Origin: Martelella limonii
GTDB lineage: Bacteria > Pseudomonadota > Alphaproteobacteria > Rhizobiales > Rhizobiaceae
Direction: 5' to 3'
NCBI RefSeq assembly: GCF_013344475.1
Contig: NZ_JABUOU010000004.1
Span: 333,286 to 397,285 of the forward strand
DNA: 64,000 bases
This document shows positions 27,194-37,447 of the stretch, one piece after another; the stretch's first letter is position 1, and the number at the start of each line of letters is the position of its first letter. Made by a program: the position numbers and the translations under genes. The notes beneath the pieces were generated by a model. That model was given only the letters and a program-made list of their open reading frames with translations, ran no database searches and had not been told where the DNA came from.

Positions 27194-27223
27194 ATTTCAT
27201 AGACTGACATTTCATAGACTGAC
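27194..27223 (+). repeat. Perfect 15-bp tandem duplication upstream of hupE-like gene
   Basis: ATTTCATAGACTGAC occurs twice head to tail (27194-27208, 27209-27223), ending just before the AAAGAGG ribosome site of the next gene. It looks like a recent slip duplication in the 5' untranslated region. Confidence 0.9.
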
Positions 27224-27235
27224 AAAGAGGGAACC

Positions 27236-27823
27236 ATGTTCAAGCGCATCGCCCGGCCCGCCGCCCTTTCGGCTGGCCTTCTTCTTGCCGCCGGCGCTCC
27301 GGCCTTCGCCCATCTCAATCCCGCCGAGCACGGCTCGTTCATGGCCGGCCTGTCGCATCCGATGACCGGCGCCGACCATATCCTGGCGATGGTCGCGGTC
27401 GGCATCTGGGCCGCGATGATCGGCGGGCGCGCCATGCTCGCGGTTCCGGCGGCCTTCGTTGTGACCATGGGTATCGGCTTCGCGCTGGCGCTTTCCGGCG
27501 TATCGCTGCCCTTCGTCGAACCTGCAATCCTCGCCTCCGTGGTCGCCCTCGGCCTCATGGTGGCGCTCGCGGTCAAGCTTCCGGCTTCGGCAAGTGCGGC
27601 CGTGGTCGCCGTCTTCGCGCTGTTTCACGGCTACGCCCACGGCACGGAGCTCGGCGGCGCCGGCGCTGCAACCTTCGGCCTCGGCTTCATCGCCGGCACG
27701 GCGCTGCTCCATGCGGCAGGCGTAGGCCTTGGCATCGGCCTCAACCGGCTCGGTGGCATGACGCTGTCGCGTATCCTGGGCGGCGCCACCGCGCTTGCCG
27801 GCATCGCCATGATGGCCGGCTGA
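27236..27823 (+). CDS. HupE/UreJ family metal transport protein
   Basis: 195-residue membrane protein. An N-terminal signal peptide (ends PAFA/HLNP) is followed by the family block HGSFMAGLSHPMTGADHILA, and a second conserved patch FHGYAHGTELGGA; five or six hydrophobic segments fill the rest. HupE/UreJ proteins are implicated in nickel or cobalt uptake or delivery to hydrogenase or urease. Neither enzyme is encoded in the window. AAAGAGGG precedes the ATG. Confidence 0.9.
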   Translation: MFKRIARPAALSAGLLLAAGAPAFAHLNPAEHGSFMAGLSHPMTGADHILAMVAVGIWAAMIGGRAMLAVPAAFVVTMGIGFALALSGVSLPFVEPAILASVVALGLMVALAVKLPASASAAVVAVFALFHGYAHGTELGGAGAATFGLGFIAGTALLHAAGVGLGIGLNRLGGMTLSRILGGATALAGIAMMAG

Positions 27824-27836
27824 TCACCCTCACGCA

Positions 27837-27864
27837 AAAGGCGGCCCCGCAAGGCGCCGCCTTT
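27837..27864. terminator. Bidirectional terminator between hupE-like gene and queF
   Basis: AAAGGCGGC (27837-27845) pairs with GCCGCCTTT (27856-27864) in the gap between the two convergent genes; A and T runs flank it so it can serve both strands. Confidence 0.7.
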
Positions 27865-27870
27865 ATTCGT

Positions 27871-28335
27871 TCAGCCGCGGCCGCGATAAGGCGCGACACC
27901 CTGATCCGGCAGCCACACACCGTCGGGCGGCGCGCCGGTCTGCCAGAACACGTCTATCGGAATGCCGCCACGCGGATACCAATAGGCCCCGAACCGGAGC
28001 CATTTCGGCTCGGTCAGCGCCACGATGCGCTTGGCGATATAGATCGAGCAGTCCTCGTGGAAGGCGCCGTGGTTGCGGAAGGAATGCAGGAACAGTTTCA
28101 GCGATTTCGATTCGACCAGCCATTTGCCGGGAATGTAGTCGATCACGATATGGGCGAAGTCCGGCTGCCCGGTCATCGGGCAGAGCGAGGTGAATTCGGG
28201 TGCGGTAAAGCGCACCACGAAATCCGTTCCGGCCTCGGAAAACGGCACCCTCTCCATTACCGCCTCTTCGGGCGAGGACGGCGTCTCGACCGCGTGACCA
28301 AGCTGGGAGAGACCGGAAACATCTGTGCTTGCCAT
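27871..28335 (-). CDS. queF: NADPH-dependent preQ0 reductase QueF
   Basis: 154-residue short-form QueF that reduces 7-cyano-7-deazaguanine (preQ0) to preQ1 in queuosine tRNA modification. Motifs: catalytic Cys52 in [13 protein letters not shown], the QueF motif region [21 protein letters not shown], and C-terminal [16 protein letters not shown]. The ATG at 28335 is preceded by GAAGGAG; the longer frame begins with TTG at 28350. No preQ1 riboswitch was recognised upstream. The other queuosine genes are not in the window. Confidence 0.96.
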   Translation of the reverse strand: MASTDVSGLSQLGHAVETPSSPEEAVMERVPFSEAGTDFVVRFTAPEFTSLCPMTGQPDFAHIVIDYIPGKWLVESKSLKLFLHSFRNHGAFHEDCSIYIAKRIVALTEPKWLRFGAYWYPRGGIPIDVFWQTGAPPDGVWLPDQGVAPYRGRG

Positions 28336-28442
28336 GGAAGGCTCCTTCAATGCACTTCGCTCAGGTGGAAAAACCTGACGTCAACGAAAATGCTTCACAA
28401 ACGCACGATAGCGCGGCGCTTCGGTGAAACCGTGACCATGCT

Positions 28443-29351
28443 CTAGCTGAGGCGAACCCGGACCCCGTGCGGCTTCACGCCTTCGGGCTCGACGTGGATG
28501 GCAAGCGACGCACCGGGGATCGCGTGCTTGATCGCTGCCTCCAGACGGTCGCAGATGTCGTGCGCCTCGCCGACAGGCATGTTTTCGCTCACCACGAGAT
28601 GGAAATCGATGAAGGCTGCGGAGCCTGCCCGGCGCGTGCGCAGATCGTGCGCGCCTGACGAGCCGGACCCATTCTCGATGATCGCCCTTTCGATGGTCGC
28701 GATCTCGTCCGGCGACAGCGCCGTATCCATCAGCCCGCCCACAGATTCGCTGATCAACTGCCAGCCGGCATAGACAATATGGAGCGCGACCGCGATTGCG
28801 ATCAGCGGATCGAAGATCGCATAACCCGTGGCGAGTGCAAGCGCGAGGCCGGCCACGACGCCGATCGAGGTGATGACGTCGGTGCGGATATGCTTGCCGT
28901 CCGCCACCAGAGCGGGCGAGCGCGCCGCCCGGCCCGCGCGCACCAGCACATAGGCCCAGACACCGTTGATCACGCTTGCCACAACGTTGACGGCGAGGCC
29001 GATATGGATGTCATTGGGCATGTCGGGGTGGAAGAGCTCCGAAGCCGCCTCCTTGAAGATCAGGAGGGCCGCCAAGACGATCGCGACACCCTCGATCACG
29101 GCGGAGATATATTCCGCCTTGTGATGGCCGAACTGGTGATCATGGTCGGCGGGCTTCGACGCATAGACGATCGCGACAAAGGCCGCGACCGAGGCGACCA
29201 CATTGACGATCGATTCCAGCGCATCCGACAGAAGGGCAACGGAGCCGGTCAGATACCAGGCGGCAAGCTTGATCGCGAGCACCAGGATCGACAGTGGAAT
29301 GGTCGCCAGTGCGAGCTTGCGGGGGATGCTGTGTTTTTCGGCTGTGCTCAT
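28443..29351 (-). CDS. Cation diffusion facilitator (CDF) metal transporter
   Basis: 302-residue inner-membrane metal/proton antiporter with six predicted membrane segments and a cytoplasmic C-terminal domain. The intramembrane metal site is visible as SDALESIVN and a His-rich loop DHDHQFGHHKAEYISAVIEG, plus HIRTDVITS in the fifth segment. The family exports Zn, Fe, Mn or Co; metal specificity is not certain. Downstream of trpE(G) by 172 bp on the same strand but separated by a stem-loop. Confidence 0.93.
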   Translation of the reverse strand: MSTAEKHSIPRKLALATIPLSILVLAIKLAAWYLTGSVALLSDALESIVNVVASVAAFVAIVYASKPADHDHQFGHHKAEYISAVIEGVAIVLAALLIFKEAASELFHPDMPNDIHIGLAVNVVASVINGVWAYVLVRAGRAARSPALVADGKHIRTDVITSIGVVAGLALALATGYAIFDPLIAIAVALHIVYAGWQLISESVGGLMDTALSPDEIATIERAIIENGSGSSGAHDLRTRRAGSAAFIDFHLVVSENMPVGEAHDICDRLEAAIKHAIPGASLAIHVEPEGVKPHGVRVRLS

Positions 29352-29465
29352 CGCGCGCTTCCCTGCCGTTCATGCATCAGCGGGAAACCGGACGGTTCCC
29401 TTCGGAGGATGCAAACTGCCTGAGTGTCCGACCGTACCGGAATGCCATGACGGTCATATGCAATA

Positions 29466-29486
29466 GGCGGACCGGAGCGGTCCGCC
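29466..29486 (-). terminator. Stem-loop after trpE(G)
   Basis: An 8-bp GC stem (29466-29473 with 29479-29486) lies about 40 bp after the trpE(G) stop on the minus strand. It has only a weak U-rich tail, so termination is likely but not certain. Confidence 0.5.
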
Positions 29487-29523
29487 GCGCATAGCTACTC
29501 AAACCTTCCGCATTCCGCAAGCC

Positions 29524-31725
29524 TCAGCCGGCAGCTTTCCTGCCGGAAACATCCTGATGACCGACAAGCTTGCCCACCACATTTTCGATGATCCGCATGC
29601 CGGCATCGCCGCCGAGCGTCATGATCGATTCCGGATGGAACTGAACGGCGGCCACCGGCTCGCTCTGGTGCTCGATGCCCATGACGATGCCGTCATCGGT
29701 TTCGGCCGAAATCACGAATTCCTGCGGCAGTGCCACGGCATCGGCAAAGATCGAGTGATAACGGCCGACGGTGATCTCTCTCGGAAGCCCGTCGAAGAGG
29801 CGGCCGTGCTCGAGAATGCGGATGCGCGATGGCTTGCCATGCATCGGCACGGCAAGCTGGCGCAGCGTGCCGCCATAGGCCTCGGCAAGCGCCTGCAGCC
29901 CGAGGCAGACGCCGAAGAGCGGCAAATTGCGCGCCCGCGCCTTCTTGATCGTCGCCTTGCAATCGAAATCCTTCGGCATGCCCGGCCCGGGCGACAGCAC
30001 CACCAGATCGGGCGCCACCCGGTCGAAGGTTTCATCGGCCACGGGTGAACGCACGGTGGACACCTCCGCGCCGGTCTGGCGGAAATAATTGGCGAGCGTG
30101 TGAACGAAGCTGTCCTCGTGATCGACCAGCAGGATCTTCAGCCCCGTACCGACCTTCTCGACGGCCCGGACGGCCGGCGCGCGCTTTTCCGCATCCGCCT
30201 CGCGGATGGCGGCAAGCATCGCCGATGCCTTCAGCTCGGTTTCCGCTTCCTCTTCATGGGGATCGGAATCATAGAGCAGCGTCGCGCCGGCGCGCACTTC
30301 GGCCACGCCCTGCTTGACGCGGATGGTGCGCAGCGTGAGCCCCGTATTCATGTCGCCGTTGAAGCCGACCATGCCGATCGCGCCGCCATACCAGGCGCGC
30401 GGGCTCTTTTCATTGCGCTCGATGAAGCGCATGGCCCAGAGCTTCGGCGCGCCGGTCACCGTCACGGCCCAGGCATGGCTGAGGAAGGCGTCGAAGGCAT
30501 CCATGCCGGCCCTGAGCCGGCCCTCGATATGATCGACCGTATGGATCAGCCGCGAATACATCTCGATCTGGCGCCGCCCGATCACCTTGACCGAGCCCGG
30601 CTCGCAGACCCGGCTCTTGTCGTTGCGATCGACGTCGGAGCACATGGTCAGCTCGGACTCATCCTTTTGCGAATTGAGCAGCTTCAGGATCTGCTGGCTG
30701 TCGGCGATCGGATCTTCGCCGCGCTTGATCGTACCGGAGATCGGGCAGGTCTCGACCCGCCTTCCGGTCACGCGCACGAACATTTCCGGCGAGGCGCCGA
30801 TCAGATATTCCTGATTGCCGAGATTGATGAAGAAGGAATAGGGCGACGGATTGGTGGCCTTCAGCCGCTTGGAGATCGCCGAGGGCTGGCTTGCGCAGCG
30901 TTCCATGAACTGCTGGCCGGGGACCACCTCGAACAGGTCGCCGCGCACGAAGCTTTCCTTGGCCTTGGTGACGAGTTCCGCATATTCGCCCGTGCGGTGG
31001 TCGCTTTTCGGCGGTACGCTGTTGGAAGGGCGGAAGGGATCGGGTTCGATCGTGCCATCCCGGCCATTGGTGGTGACACTGTCCTTTTCGAAATCATAGC
31101 GGTCGATCCAGGCCTTTGCCGCATGGTTGTCGACCATCAGAACTTCGTCCGGCAGGAACAGAACCATGTCGCGCTGGTCGGCGGGCCGTTCAAGAGAGAG
31201 CGTCACCGCGTCAAACTGGAAGGCCAAATCGTATCCGAACGCGCCGTAAAGCCCGAGACTTGCGTCTTCCTCGGAGAAGAACAGATCCGTGATCGCCCGC
31301 AGCACGGTAAAGACCGTCGGCGCCTTGGAGCGCTCCTCCTCGGTGAACTGCCGGTCGGGCTCTGCCACCTTCAGGTCGATGCGGCGGGTCTCGCGCGAAA
31401 GAATCGTGAGGGCATCCAGCGCCTCGAGCACCGGCAGGATCAGCGAGAGGAGCGCCTCGCCACGGCCATTGAAGGCCTCCAGCCAGACATTGCGGCCATT
31501 GCAGGAAATCGCCACCGGCGGATCGATGACGGCGGTGTCCCAGCGGGTGTAGCGGCCCGGATACTCATAGTTTGACGAGAGCACCGCACCCCGGCGCGAA
31601 TCCAGCCGATCGATATAGCCCGAGATCGCGTCGTCATAGGGCACGAAGCGCCGCGTGCGCGTGATGGTCACGCCACCCCTGGTGATATAGGTTTCGCCGC
31701 CGTCGGGCCGTTCATGAAGGCTCAT
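29524..31725 (-). CDS. trpE(G): Fused anthranilate synthase TrpE(G)
   Basis: 733-residue fusion of the aminase and glutamine amidotransferase subunits, converting chorismate and glutamine to anthranilate, the first step of tryptophan synthesis; this fusion is characteristic of rhizobia. Residues 1-520 are the TrpE part with [30 protein letters not shown] and the C-terminal [17 protein letters not shown]. From about 535 comes the class I GATase with Cys607 in [15 protein letters not shown] and His697-Pro-Glu699. It follows a leader with a WWW peptide and an attenuator hairpin, so expression should respond to charged tRNA-Trp. Confidence 0.97.
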   Translation of the reverse strand: MSLHERPDGGETYITRGGVTITRTRRFVPYDDAISGYIDRLDSRRGAVLSSNYEYPGRYTRWDTAVIDPPVAISCNGRNVWLEAFNGRGEALLSLILPVLEALDALTILSRETRRIDLKVAEPDRQFTEEERSKAPTVFTVLRAITDLFFSEEDASLGLYGAFGYDLAFQFDAVTLSLERPADQRDMVLFLPDEVLMVDNHAAKAWIDRYDFEKDSVTTNGRDGTIEPDPFRPSNSVPPKSDHRTGEYAELVTKAKESFVRGDLFEVVPGQQFMERCASQPSAISKRLKATNPSPYSFFINLGNQEYLIGASPEMFVRVTGRRVETCPISGTIKRGEDPIADSQQILKLLNSQKDESELTMCSDVDRNDKSRVCEPGSVKVIGRRQIEMYSRLIHTVDHIEGRLRAGMDAFDAFLSHAWAVTVTGAPKLWAMRFIERNEKSPRAWYGGAIGMVGFNGDMNTGLTLRTIRVKQGVAEVRAGATLLYDSDPHEEEAETELKASAMLAAIREADAEKRAPAVRAVEKVGTGLKILLVDHEDSFVHTLANYFRQTGAEVSTVRSPVADETFDRVAPDLVVLSPGPGMPKDFDCKATIKKARARNLPLFGVCLGLQALAEAYGGTLRQLAVPMHGKPSRIRILEHGRLFDGLPREITVGRYHSIFADAVALPQEFVISAETDDGIVMGIEHQSEPVAAVQFHPESIMTLGGDAGMRIIENVVGKLVGHQDVSGRKAAG

Positions 31726-31797
31726 TCTGCTTGCTCCATCGCGCGATGCGCCGCGCGCATCCAGAAAAACGTTAAACCCTTCACAAGGACGGCCAAC

Positions 31798-31826
31798 AAA
31801 AAAGCCGCCTCTTGCGGGGGCGGCTT
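31798..31826 (-). terminator. trp attenuator (intrinsic terminator)
   Basis: An 8-bp stem (31802-31809 with 31819-31826, GC-rich core) is followed on the minus strand by a run of six T. It lies between the leader peptide and the trpE(G) start, 38 bp after the peptide stop, and is the expected transcription attenuator. Confidence 0.85.
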
Positions 31827-31863
31827 CGTCTGATCAGGTAAACATGGGTGATCGCGGCCGCCT

Positions 31864-31911
31864 TTAGCGAGCCCACCACCAGTTAGCAATGTTGTTCGTG
31901 CTGATCATCAT
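31864..31911 (-). CDS. trpL: trp operon leader peptide TrpL
   Basis: 15-residue peptide MMISTNNIANWWWAR (a second ATG at 31908 would give 14 residues). Three consecutive Trp codons followed by Ala-Arg match the rhizobial TrpL pattern, for example the S. meliloti leader ending in WWWAR. Ribosome stalling at the Trp codons should prevent formation of the attenuator downstream. There is no ribosome-binding site: the predicted transcription start coincides with the ATG, so translation is probably leaderless. Confidence 0.88.
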   Translation of the reverse strand: MMISTNNIANWWWAR

Positions 31912-31918
31912 GCAGAAT

Positions 31919-31947
31919 GTGTAACGCAAGGCCGGGATGCTGGCAAG
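31919..31947 (-). promoter_or_regulatory. Predicted trpL/trpE(G) promoter
   Basis: CTTGCC (31942-31947, -35) and TTACAC (31919-31924, -10) are separated by exactly 17 bp, close to the alphaproteobacterial CTTGAC/CTATAT pattern. Seven bases separate the -10 from the ATG of trpL, placing the transcription start at the start codon. Confidence 0.6.
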
Positions 31948-31958
31948 CAGGATGTCAT

Positions 31959-31983
31959 CGCCCCGGTTGAAATCTCCGGGGCG
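31959..31983 (-). terminator. Stem-loop just after secA
   Basis: CGCCCCGG (31959-31966) pairs with CCGGGGCG (31976-31983) nine bases beyond the secA stop. No U-tract follows, and the trpL promoter begins 12 bp further on. Confidence 0.45.
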
Positions 31984-31991
31984 ACCGATCA

Positions 31992-34766
31992 TCACGCGAA
32001 CTTGCCGTGGCAGTGCTTGAACTTGAGGCCGGAGCCACAAGGGCACGGCTCGTTGCGGCCGACATTCTTCCATTCATCGGGAATGGACGCGGCCTCGCCG
32101 GAAGCAACCTGCTCGGCGCCCATTTCATCCTCGCCCGTTTCCGGATCGATATGGCTGGCGCGCACCTGCGCGAGATCGATCTCGGGGCGTGGCGGCGGCG
32201 GGGCCTCGCGAACAAGCTGGACACGCGACAGCTGCGAAACGGCGACTTCGCGCATATTGCTCAGCAGTGCCTGGAACAGTTCGAAAGCCTCGGCCTTGTA
32301 TTCCTGCAGCGGGTCGCGCTGGGCGTAACCCCGGAAGCCGATGACCGAGCGCAGATGATCGAGATTGACGATATGCTCGCGCCACAGGTGATCAAGCGCC
32401 TGCATCGCGACCTGGCGTTCGACATATTTCAGAACATCGGGACCGAACTGCTCGGCCTGCTGGGCACGCCTGGCTTCAATCTGCTTTGCGGCCTGGTTGA
32501 TGCGTTCCTCGATCTCGGGCTCGGCAATGCCATCTTCTTCCGCCCACTGTTCGATCGGCAGGTCGAGATTGAGAATGCGCAGGCAGTCTTCCTTGAGCCC
32601 GGCAACATCCCACTGCTCGGCATAGGCGCGCTCGGGAATGCGGCTCTTGACCGCCTTTTCGATGACGTCTTCGCGCATTTCCGTGACGATTTCGGAAATG
32701 TCGTCCGAATCCATCAGTTCCTTGCGCTGATCAAAGACCACCTTGCGCTGGTCGTTGAGCACGTCATCATATTTCAGCAGGTTCTTGCGGATATCGAAGT
32801 TGCGGGCTTCGACCTTCTTCTGCGCGCGCTCCAGAGCCTTGTTGATCCAGGGATGGACGATCGCCTCGCCTTCCTTCAGGCCGAGCTTCGTCAGCATGCT
32901 TTCCATGCGGTCGGAACCGAAGATGCGCATCAGGTCGTCCTGAAGCGACAGATAGAATTTCGAACGGCCCGGATCGCCCTGACGGCCGGAACGGCCGCGC
33001 AGCTGGTTATCGATGCGGCGGCTTTCATGGCGTTCGGTCGCGATCACGTAAAGTCCGCCGGCGGCAAGCGCCTGGGCCTTCAACCGGGCGATGTCCTCGC
33101 GGATCGCCTGTTCCTTCGCCTCGCGCTCGGGACCCGGCGGCGTGAACTTGCGGGCGACTTCCACCCGCTCGCCCTGCTCGTTGGTCACGATGTCGATGCC
33201 CGGCTCGGTATCGCCGAGCTCGGCTTCGATGCGCATTTCGAGATTGCCGCCGAGCTGGATGTCGGTACCGCGGCCGGCCATGTTGGTAGCGATCGTCAGC
33301 GCGCCCGGAACGCCGGCCTGCGAGATGATGAAGGCTTCCTGCTCGTGATAACGCGCATTCAGCACGCTGAAATCGGTAATGCCGTCCTTTTTCAGGGCAG
33401 CGGCCAGAAGCTCGGACTTCTCGATCGAGGTGGTGCCGACCAGAACCGGCTGGCCCTTGGCCTTGGCCTCCTTGATCTCTTCGACGATCGCCAGGTATTT
33501 TTCCTGCTGCGTCAGATAGACTTCATCGTCCTCGTCGAGACGGGCGATCGGCACATTGGTCGGCACTTCGACGACCTCGAGACCGTAAATATTGGCAAAT
33601 TCCTCCGCCTCGGTCGCAGCCGTACCGGTCATGCCGGCAAGCTTGTCATACATGCGGAAATAATTCTGGAAGGTGATCGAGGCGAGCGTCTGGTTTTCCG
33701 GCTGGATCTTGACGTTTTCCTTGGCTTCCAGCGCCTGGTGCTGGCCATCGGAATAGCGCCGGCCCGGCATCATGCGGCCCGTGAACTCGTCGATGATCAC
33801 CACTTCGCCGTCGCGGACGATATAGTCCTTGTCGCGCGAGAACAGCTTGTGGGCGCGCAGCGCATTGTTGAGGTGGTGGACGATCGCGACATTCTCGATA
33901 TCGTAGAGCGAGGCGCCCTTCATCATGCCGTTTTCGGTCAGAAGCTTTTCCAGCTTCTCCATCCCGTCCTCGGAGAAGTTGGCGGAGCGCTGCTTCTCGT
34001 CGAGCTCGTAATCGCCTTCTTCCAGCATCGGGATAATTTTGTTCATCGACACGTAGAGGTCGGAGCGGTCATCAAGCGGGCCGGAAATGATCAGCGGCGT
34101 GCGCGCCTCGTCAACCAGGATCGAGTCGACTTCGTCGACGATCGCATAGTTGTGGCCGCGCTGGACCATTTCGGAGCGCTGCATCTTCATGTTGTCGCGC
34201 AGATAGTCGAAGCCGAGCTCGTTATTGGTGGCGTAGGTGATGTCGGCGATATAGGCGTCGCGACGCTGACGGTCGTCGATGCCGTGATAGATCACGCCGG
34301 TCGTGAGACCCAGAAAGCCGTAGAGCTTGCCCATGTGCTCGCTGTCGCGGCGGGCGAGGTAATCGTTGACGGTGACGACATGGACGCCCTTGCCGGCAAG
34401 CGCGTTCAGGTAGACCGGAAGCGTTGCGACCAGCGTCTTGCCTTCACCGGTCTTCATTTCGGCGATCGAATTCTCGTTCAGGATCATGCCGCCGATGAGC
34501 TGAACGTCGAACGGGCGCATGCCAAGCACGCGCTTTGCAGCTTCGCGCACCACCGCGAAAGCTTCGACCAGAATGTCATCGAGCGTCTTGCCATCGGCGA
34601 GCTGCTGCCTGAATTCTGCCGTCTTGGCCTTCAGCGCCTCATCGGAAAGGGCCGAAATCTGCTCTTCCATCGCGTTGATCGCCGCGACACGGGGCCGGTA
34701 GGCACGAATCCGGCGGTCGTTGGCCGAACCGAACAATTTGCGGGCTACGCCACCGAGTGAGACCAT
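31992..34766 (-). CDS. secA: Preprotein translocase ATPase SecA
   Basis: 924-residue motor of the Sec export system at the inner membrane. Walker A is EMKTGEGKT (Lys110), the DEAD-like box is [16 protein letters not shown], the second helicase domain has [18 protein letters not shown] and [20 protein letters not shown]. The C-terminus is the zinc-binding SEC-C motif [17 protein letters not shown] that contacts SecB. Length is typical of alphaproteobacteria. Divergent from the parvulin gene. Confidence 0.98.
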   Translation of the reverse strand: MVSLGGVARKLFGSANDRRIRAYRPRVAAINAMEEQISALSDEALKAKTAEFRQQLADGKTLDDILVEAFAVVREAAKRVLGMRPFDVQLIGGMILNENSIAEMKTGEGKTLVATLPVYLNALAGKGVHVVTVNDYLARRDSEHMGKLYGFLGLTTGVIYHGIDDRQRRDAYIADITYATNNELGFDYLRDNMKMQRSEMVQRGHNYAIVDEVDSILVDEARTPLIISGPLDDRSDLYVSMNKIIPMLEEGDYELDEKQRSANFSEDGMEKLEKLLTENGMMKGASLYDIENVAIVHHLNNALRAHKLFSRDKDYIVRDGEVVIIDEFTGRMMPGRRYSDGQHQALEAKENVKIQPENQTLASITFQNYFRMYDKLAGMTGTAATEAEEFANIYGLEVVEVPTNVPIARLDEDDEVYLTQQEKYLAIVEEIKEAKAKGQPVLVGTTSIEKSELLAAALKKDGITDFSVLNARYHEQEAFIISQAGVPGALTIATNMAGRGTDIQLGGNLEMRIEAELGDTEPGIDIVTNEQGERVEVARKFTPPGPEREAKEQAIREDIARLKAQALAAGGLYVIATERHESRRIDNQLRGRSGRQGDPGRSKFYLSLQDDLMRIFGSDRMESMLTKLGLKEGEAIVHPWINKALERAQKKVEARNFDIRKNLLKYDDVLNDQRKVVFDQRKELMDSDDISEIVTEMREDVIEKAVKSRIPERAYAEQWDVAGLKEDCLRILNLDLPIEQWAEEDGIAEPEIEERINQAAKQIEARRAQQAEQFGPDVLKYVERQVAMQALDHLWREHIVNLDHLRSVIGFRGYAQRDPLQEYKAEAFELFQALLSNMREVAVSQLSRVQLVREAPPPPRPEIDLAQVRASHIDPETGEDEMGAEQVASGEAASIPDEWKNVGRNEPCPCGSGLKFKHCHGKFA

Positions 34767-35098
34767 TTCAATCGCTCTTTCCGAAAGTTGTCACAGTTGA
34801 ATTCTATGTATCGCCCGTTGCATCGATGCGCGTCCGGACGTGTGGACGCTGGATTGGCAGACAGATAAGAGGGGGGTCAAGCTATGTCAACGTCAAAGCC
34901 CGTGGCAAAAAAGGCAGAATCGCGCGAAGAACCGCCCTCCGTTCAGCTTCGCTTCAGATTAAAAAGAAGAAAGGTTGCAACGTTCGACGCCGTTTTGCGT
35001 TGACGGACGGAGGAGAGGCAACCACATTCCCGACCATTCATCGGCTGATCTCGACGGGCCGCAACGTTTACGTTCAAACAAACCAAAAAGGTGAACTC
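34767..35098. other. Divergent promoter region of secA and the parvulin gene
   Basis: 332 bp without a supported gene. In-frame extension of the parvulin gene into this region would remove its signal peptide from the N-terminus, so it is regarded as untranslated. No clear promoter consensus, riboswitch or terminator was recognised. Confidence 0.4.
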
Positions 35099-36016
35099 AT
35101 GCAGAAACGAACCCTGGCAGCCGCAGCGCTGCTCGCAACCACCGTCAGCTTTGCCGCACCGGTCTTTGCGCAGGACACCACCACTTCCGACACCGCCGCC
35201 GAGACCGCCCAGACCACCGGCGCAACCGAAACCGCCGCCGATGGTGATGCCGTGGTGGCAACCGTTGCCGGCACGCCGATCACCGAAGCGCAACTTCAGG
35301 AGACGGTCAACCAGTTCAAGGGTCAGTTCGGCCAGATGCCGGAAGACCAGATGCGCGCCATCGCGCTTTCAAGCCTCATCGACATGAAGCTGATTTCGGA
35401 TGCCGCTGCCGACGAAGGCCTCGACGAGACCGATGCGTTCAAGACCCGTATGGAACAGCTGCGCGAGCAGGAACTCTACAACGCCTATTTCGATCAGGTG
35501 ATCAGCAAGCAGATTACCGATGACATGCTGAAGGCGCGCTATGACGAGGAAATCGCCAAGGCGCCGAAGATGGAAGAAGTCCACGCCCGCCATATCCTCG
35601 TCGAAAATGAGGCCGAAGCCAACGAGATCATCAAGGAACTCGACGGCGGCGCAAGCTTCGAAGAGCTCGCCAAGGAACACTCCACCGGTCCGAGCGGCCC
35701 GGAAGGCGGCGACCTCGGCTACTTCACCAAGGGCCAGATGGTACCGGAATTCGAAGCGGCAGCCTTTGCGCTCGAGCCCGGCAAATACACCGAAACCCCG
35801 GTCAAGACCGATTTCGGCTACCATGTGATCGAGGTCGAGGACAAGCGCGAGAAGGCCCCTGTCGCTTTCGATCAGATCAAGCCGCAGCTGCAGCAGCTGG
35901 TCGCCGGCGAAAAATACAATGAGGTCGTCAACGATCTCAAGCAGGGCGATACGGTCGTTATCGAAGATAAGGACTTGCAAGCAAGCTACGACGCCGTCAA
36001 TAAAATGCAGAAGTAA
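35099..36016 (+). CDS. Parvulin-type peptidylprolyl isomerase, periplasmic
   Basis: 305-residue exported foldase. The signal peptide MQKRTLAAAALLATTVSFAA ends PVFA/QDTT and is followed by a Thr/Ala-rich linker. An N-terminal SurA-like helical region (about 60-165) precedes the rotamase core with EEVHARHILVENEAEANEII, GPSGPEGGDLGYFTKGQMVP and FGYHVIEVED. It assists folding of exported proteins. ATG 35099 has AAGGTG upstream. Position between secA and argJ is conserved in rhizobia as I recall. Confidence 0.93.
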   Translation: MQKRTLAAAALLATTVSFAAPVFAQDTTTSDTAAETAQTTGATETAADGDAVVATVAGTPITEAQLQETVNQFKGQFGQMPEDQMRAIALSSLIDMKLISDAAADEGLDETDAFKTRMEQLREQELYNAYFDQVISKQITDDMLKARYDEEIAKAPKMEEVHARHILVENEAEANEIIKELDGGASFEELAKEHSTGPSGPEGGDLGYFTKGQMVPEFEAAAFALEPGKYTETPVKTDFGYHVIEVEDKREKAPVAFDQIKPQLQQLVAGEKYNEVVNDLKQGDTVVIEDKDLQASYDAVNKMQK

Positions 36017-36025
36017 AATCAAACT

Positions 36026-36046
36026 CCGGCCCGCTCTGCGGGCCGG
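36026..36046 (+). terminator. Stem-loop between parvulin gene and argJ
   Basis: A 9-bp perfect GC stem (36026-36034 with 36038-36046) lies 10 bp after the parvulin stop. There is no U-tract; it may stabilise the 3' end or limit read-through into argJ. Confidence 0.45.
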
Positions 36047-36097
36047 AAACTTATCCGGCCGGGGCACTGACGCTGCCCGGCCACAATGAGGGTCATC

Positions 36098-37333
36098 ATG
36101 TCCACTGCCATTTCTCCGCTCGCGCCCAAATCCCTGACCCCGATGCCCCTGATCGACGGGGTGCGCCTGGCAACGGCCAGCGCCGGGATCAAGTACAAGG
36201 GCCGCACCGATGTGATGATGATGATCTTCGACGAACCGGCAGCGGTTGCCGGCGTCTTCACGCGTTCGCGCTGCCCTTCGGCGCCGGTGGATTTCTGCAG
36301 GGCCAATCTTGCAAACGGCACGGCGAAGGTTGTCGTGGTGAATTCCGGCAATGCCAACGCCTTTACCGGCAAGAAGGGCAGCGAGGCGACCGCGCTGACG
36401 GCAAGGACGGCTGCGGAAGCTGCCGGATGCAGCACCGGCGAGGTTTACCTTGCCTCCACGGGCGTGATCGGCGAACCGCTCGATGCCTCCAAATTCGCAG
36501 GCGTGCTCGCAGACATGGCGCGGGATGCAACGCCCGACTTCTGGCAGGATGCCGCCCGGGCGATCATGACCACCGACACCTATCCTAAGGTCGCAACCCG
36601 CGGCGCCACCATCGACGGCGTCGAGGTCACGCTGAACGGCATGGCCAAGGGCGCCGGCATGATCGCGCCCGACATGGCGACGATGCTGTCCTTCATCGCC
36701 ACCGATGCGGCGATCTCCGCCGAAGCGCTTCAGGCGCTGCTGTCTGAAGGCGTCGGCGAAAGCTTCAACTCGATCACCATCGACAGCGACACGTCCACAT
36801 CCGACACCGTGCTCGTGTTCGCCACCGGAAAAGCGCCCGGCCAGGATCCGGTGACTGACGCCGGCGATCCCCGCCTTGATGATTTCCGCGCCGCGCTCCA
36901 CGCGCTGATGAAGGATCTCGCAATCCAGATCGTGCGCGACGGCGAAGGCGCCCGCAAGATGGTGACGGTCAATGTCACCGGCGCCGAAGACAATCGCGCC
37001 GCCTTCGAGATTGCCCGCTCTATCGCCAATTCCCCGCTGGTCAAGACAGCGGTCGCCGGCGAAGACGCCAATTGGGGCCGTGTGGTCATGGCCGTCGGCA
37101 AGGCCGGCGAAAAGGCCGACCGCGACCGGCTGTCGATCTGGTTTGGCGATGTCCGCGTTGCCGTCAACGGCGAACGCGACCCGGACTATTCGGAAGCCCA
37201 CACCTCTGCCGTGATGCGCGAGGAAGATATCACCATCCGTGCCGATCTTGGCATCGGCGACGGCCAGGCGACGATCTATACCTGCGATCTGACAAAGGAA
37301 TATGTCGCGATCAACGGCGACTATCGCAGCTGA
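36098..37333 (+). CDS. argJ: Bifunctional ornithine acetyltransferase / N-acetylglutamate synthase
   Basis: 411-residue ArgJ, which recycles the acetyl group from N-acetylornithine to glutamate (and may use acetyl-CoA) in arginine synthesis. The self-cleavage site is in [14 protein letters not shown], Thr195 being the N-terminal nucleophile of the beta chain. Other family blocks are [19 protein letters not shown] and [18 protein letters not shown] 36098 follows GAGGGTC; an ATG four codons upstream is also possible. Confidence 0.97.
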   Translation: MSTAISPLAPKSLTPMPLIDGVRLATASAGIKYKGRTDVMMMIFDEPAAVAGVFTRSRCPSAPVDFCRANLANGTAKVVVVNSGNANAFTGKKGSEATALTARTAAEAAGCSTGEVYLASTGVIGEPLDASKFAGVLADMARDATPDFWQDAARAIMTTDTYPKVATRGATIDGVEVTLNGMAKGAGMIAPDMATMLSFIATDAAISAEALQALLSEGVGESFNSITIDSDTSTSDTVLVFATGKAPGQDPVTDAGDPRLDDFRAALHALMKDLAIQIVRDGEGARKMVTVNVTGAEDNRAAFEIARSIANSPLVKTAVAGEDANWGRVVMAVGKAGEKADRDRLSIWFGDVRVAVNGERDPDYSEAHTSAVMREEDITIRADLGIGDGQATIYTCDLTKEYVAINGDYRS

Positions 37334-37447
37334 AACAGGCGTTGCTGCATCGCAACACAGGCGGCGGCAACGCCGCCTTCCGTGTTTACAGCCAAAGCCT
37401 GCCGCGCTTAGATGCGGCAAACGGATCGTCACTGGATCGGAACTGAC

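Larger units (their letters stand above)
31798..31911 (-). ncRNA. Attenuated trp leader RNA (rnTrpL-like)
   Basis: Termination at the attenuator would release an RNA of about 114 nt starting at or next to the first ATG of the leader peptide. In Sinorhizobium meliloti the equivalent attenuator RNA (rnTrpL) and its peptide act in trans on other mRNAs. The same architecture is seen here; trans activity is inferred only by analogy. Confidence 0.65.

Noticed and set aside
28336-28442. Search for a preQ1 riboswitch upstream of queF
   Set aside because: No preQ1-I or preQ1-II core could be recognised in the short leader.
32007-34760. 917-codon open frame opposite secA
   Set aside because: Antisense shadow of a certain gene; residue composition is typical of opposite-strand frames and no family is recognisable.
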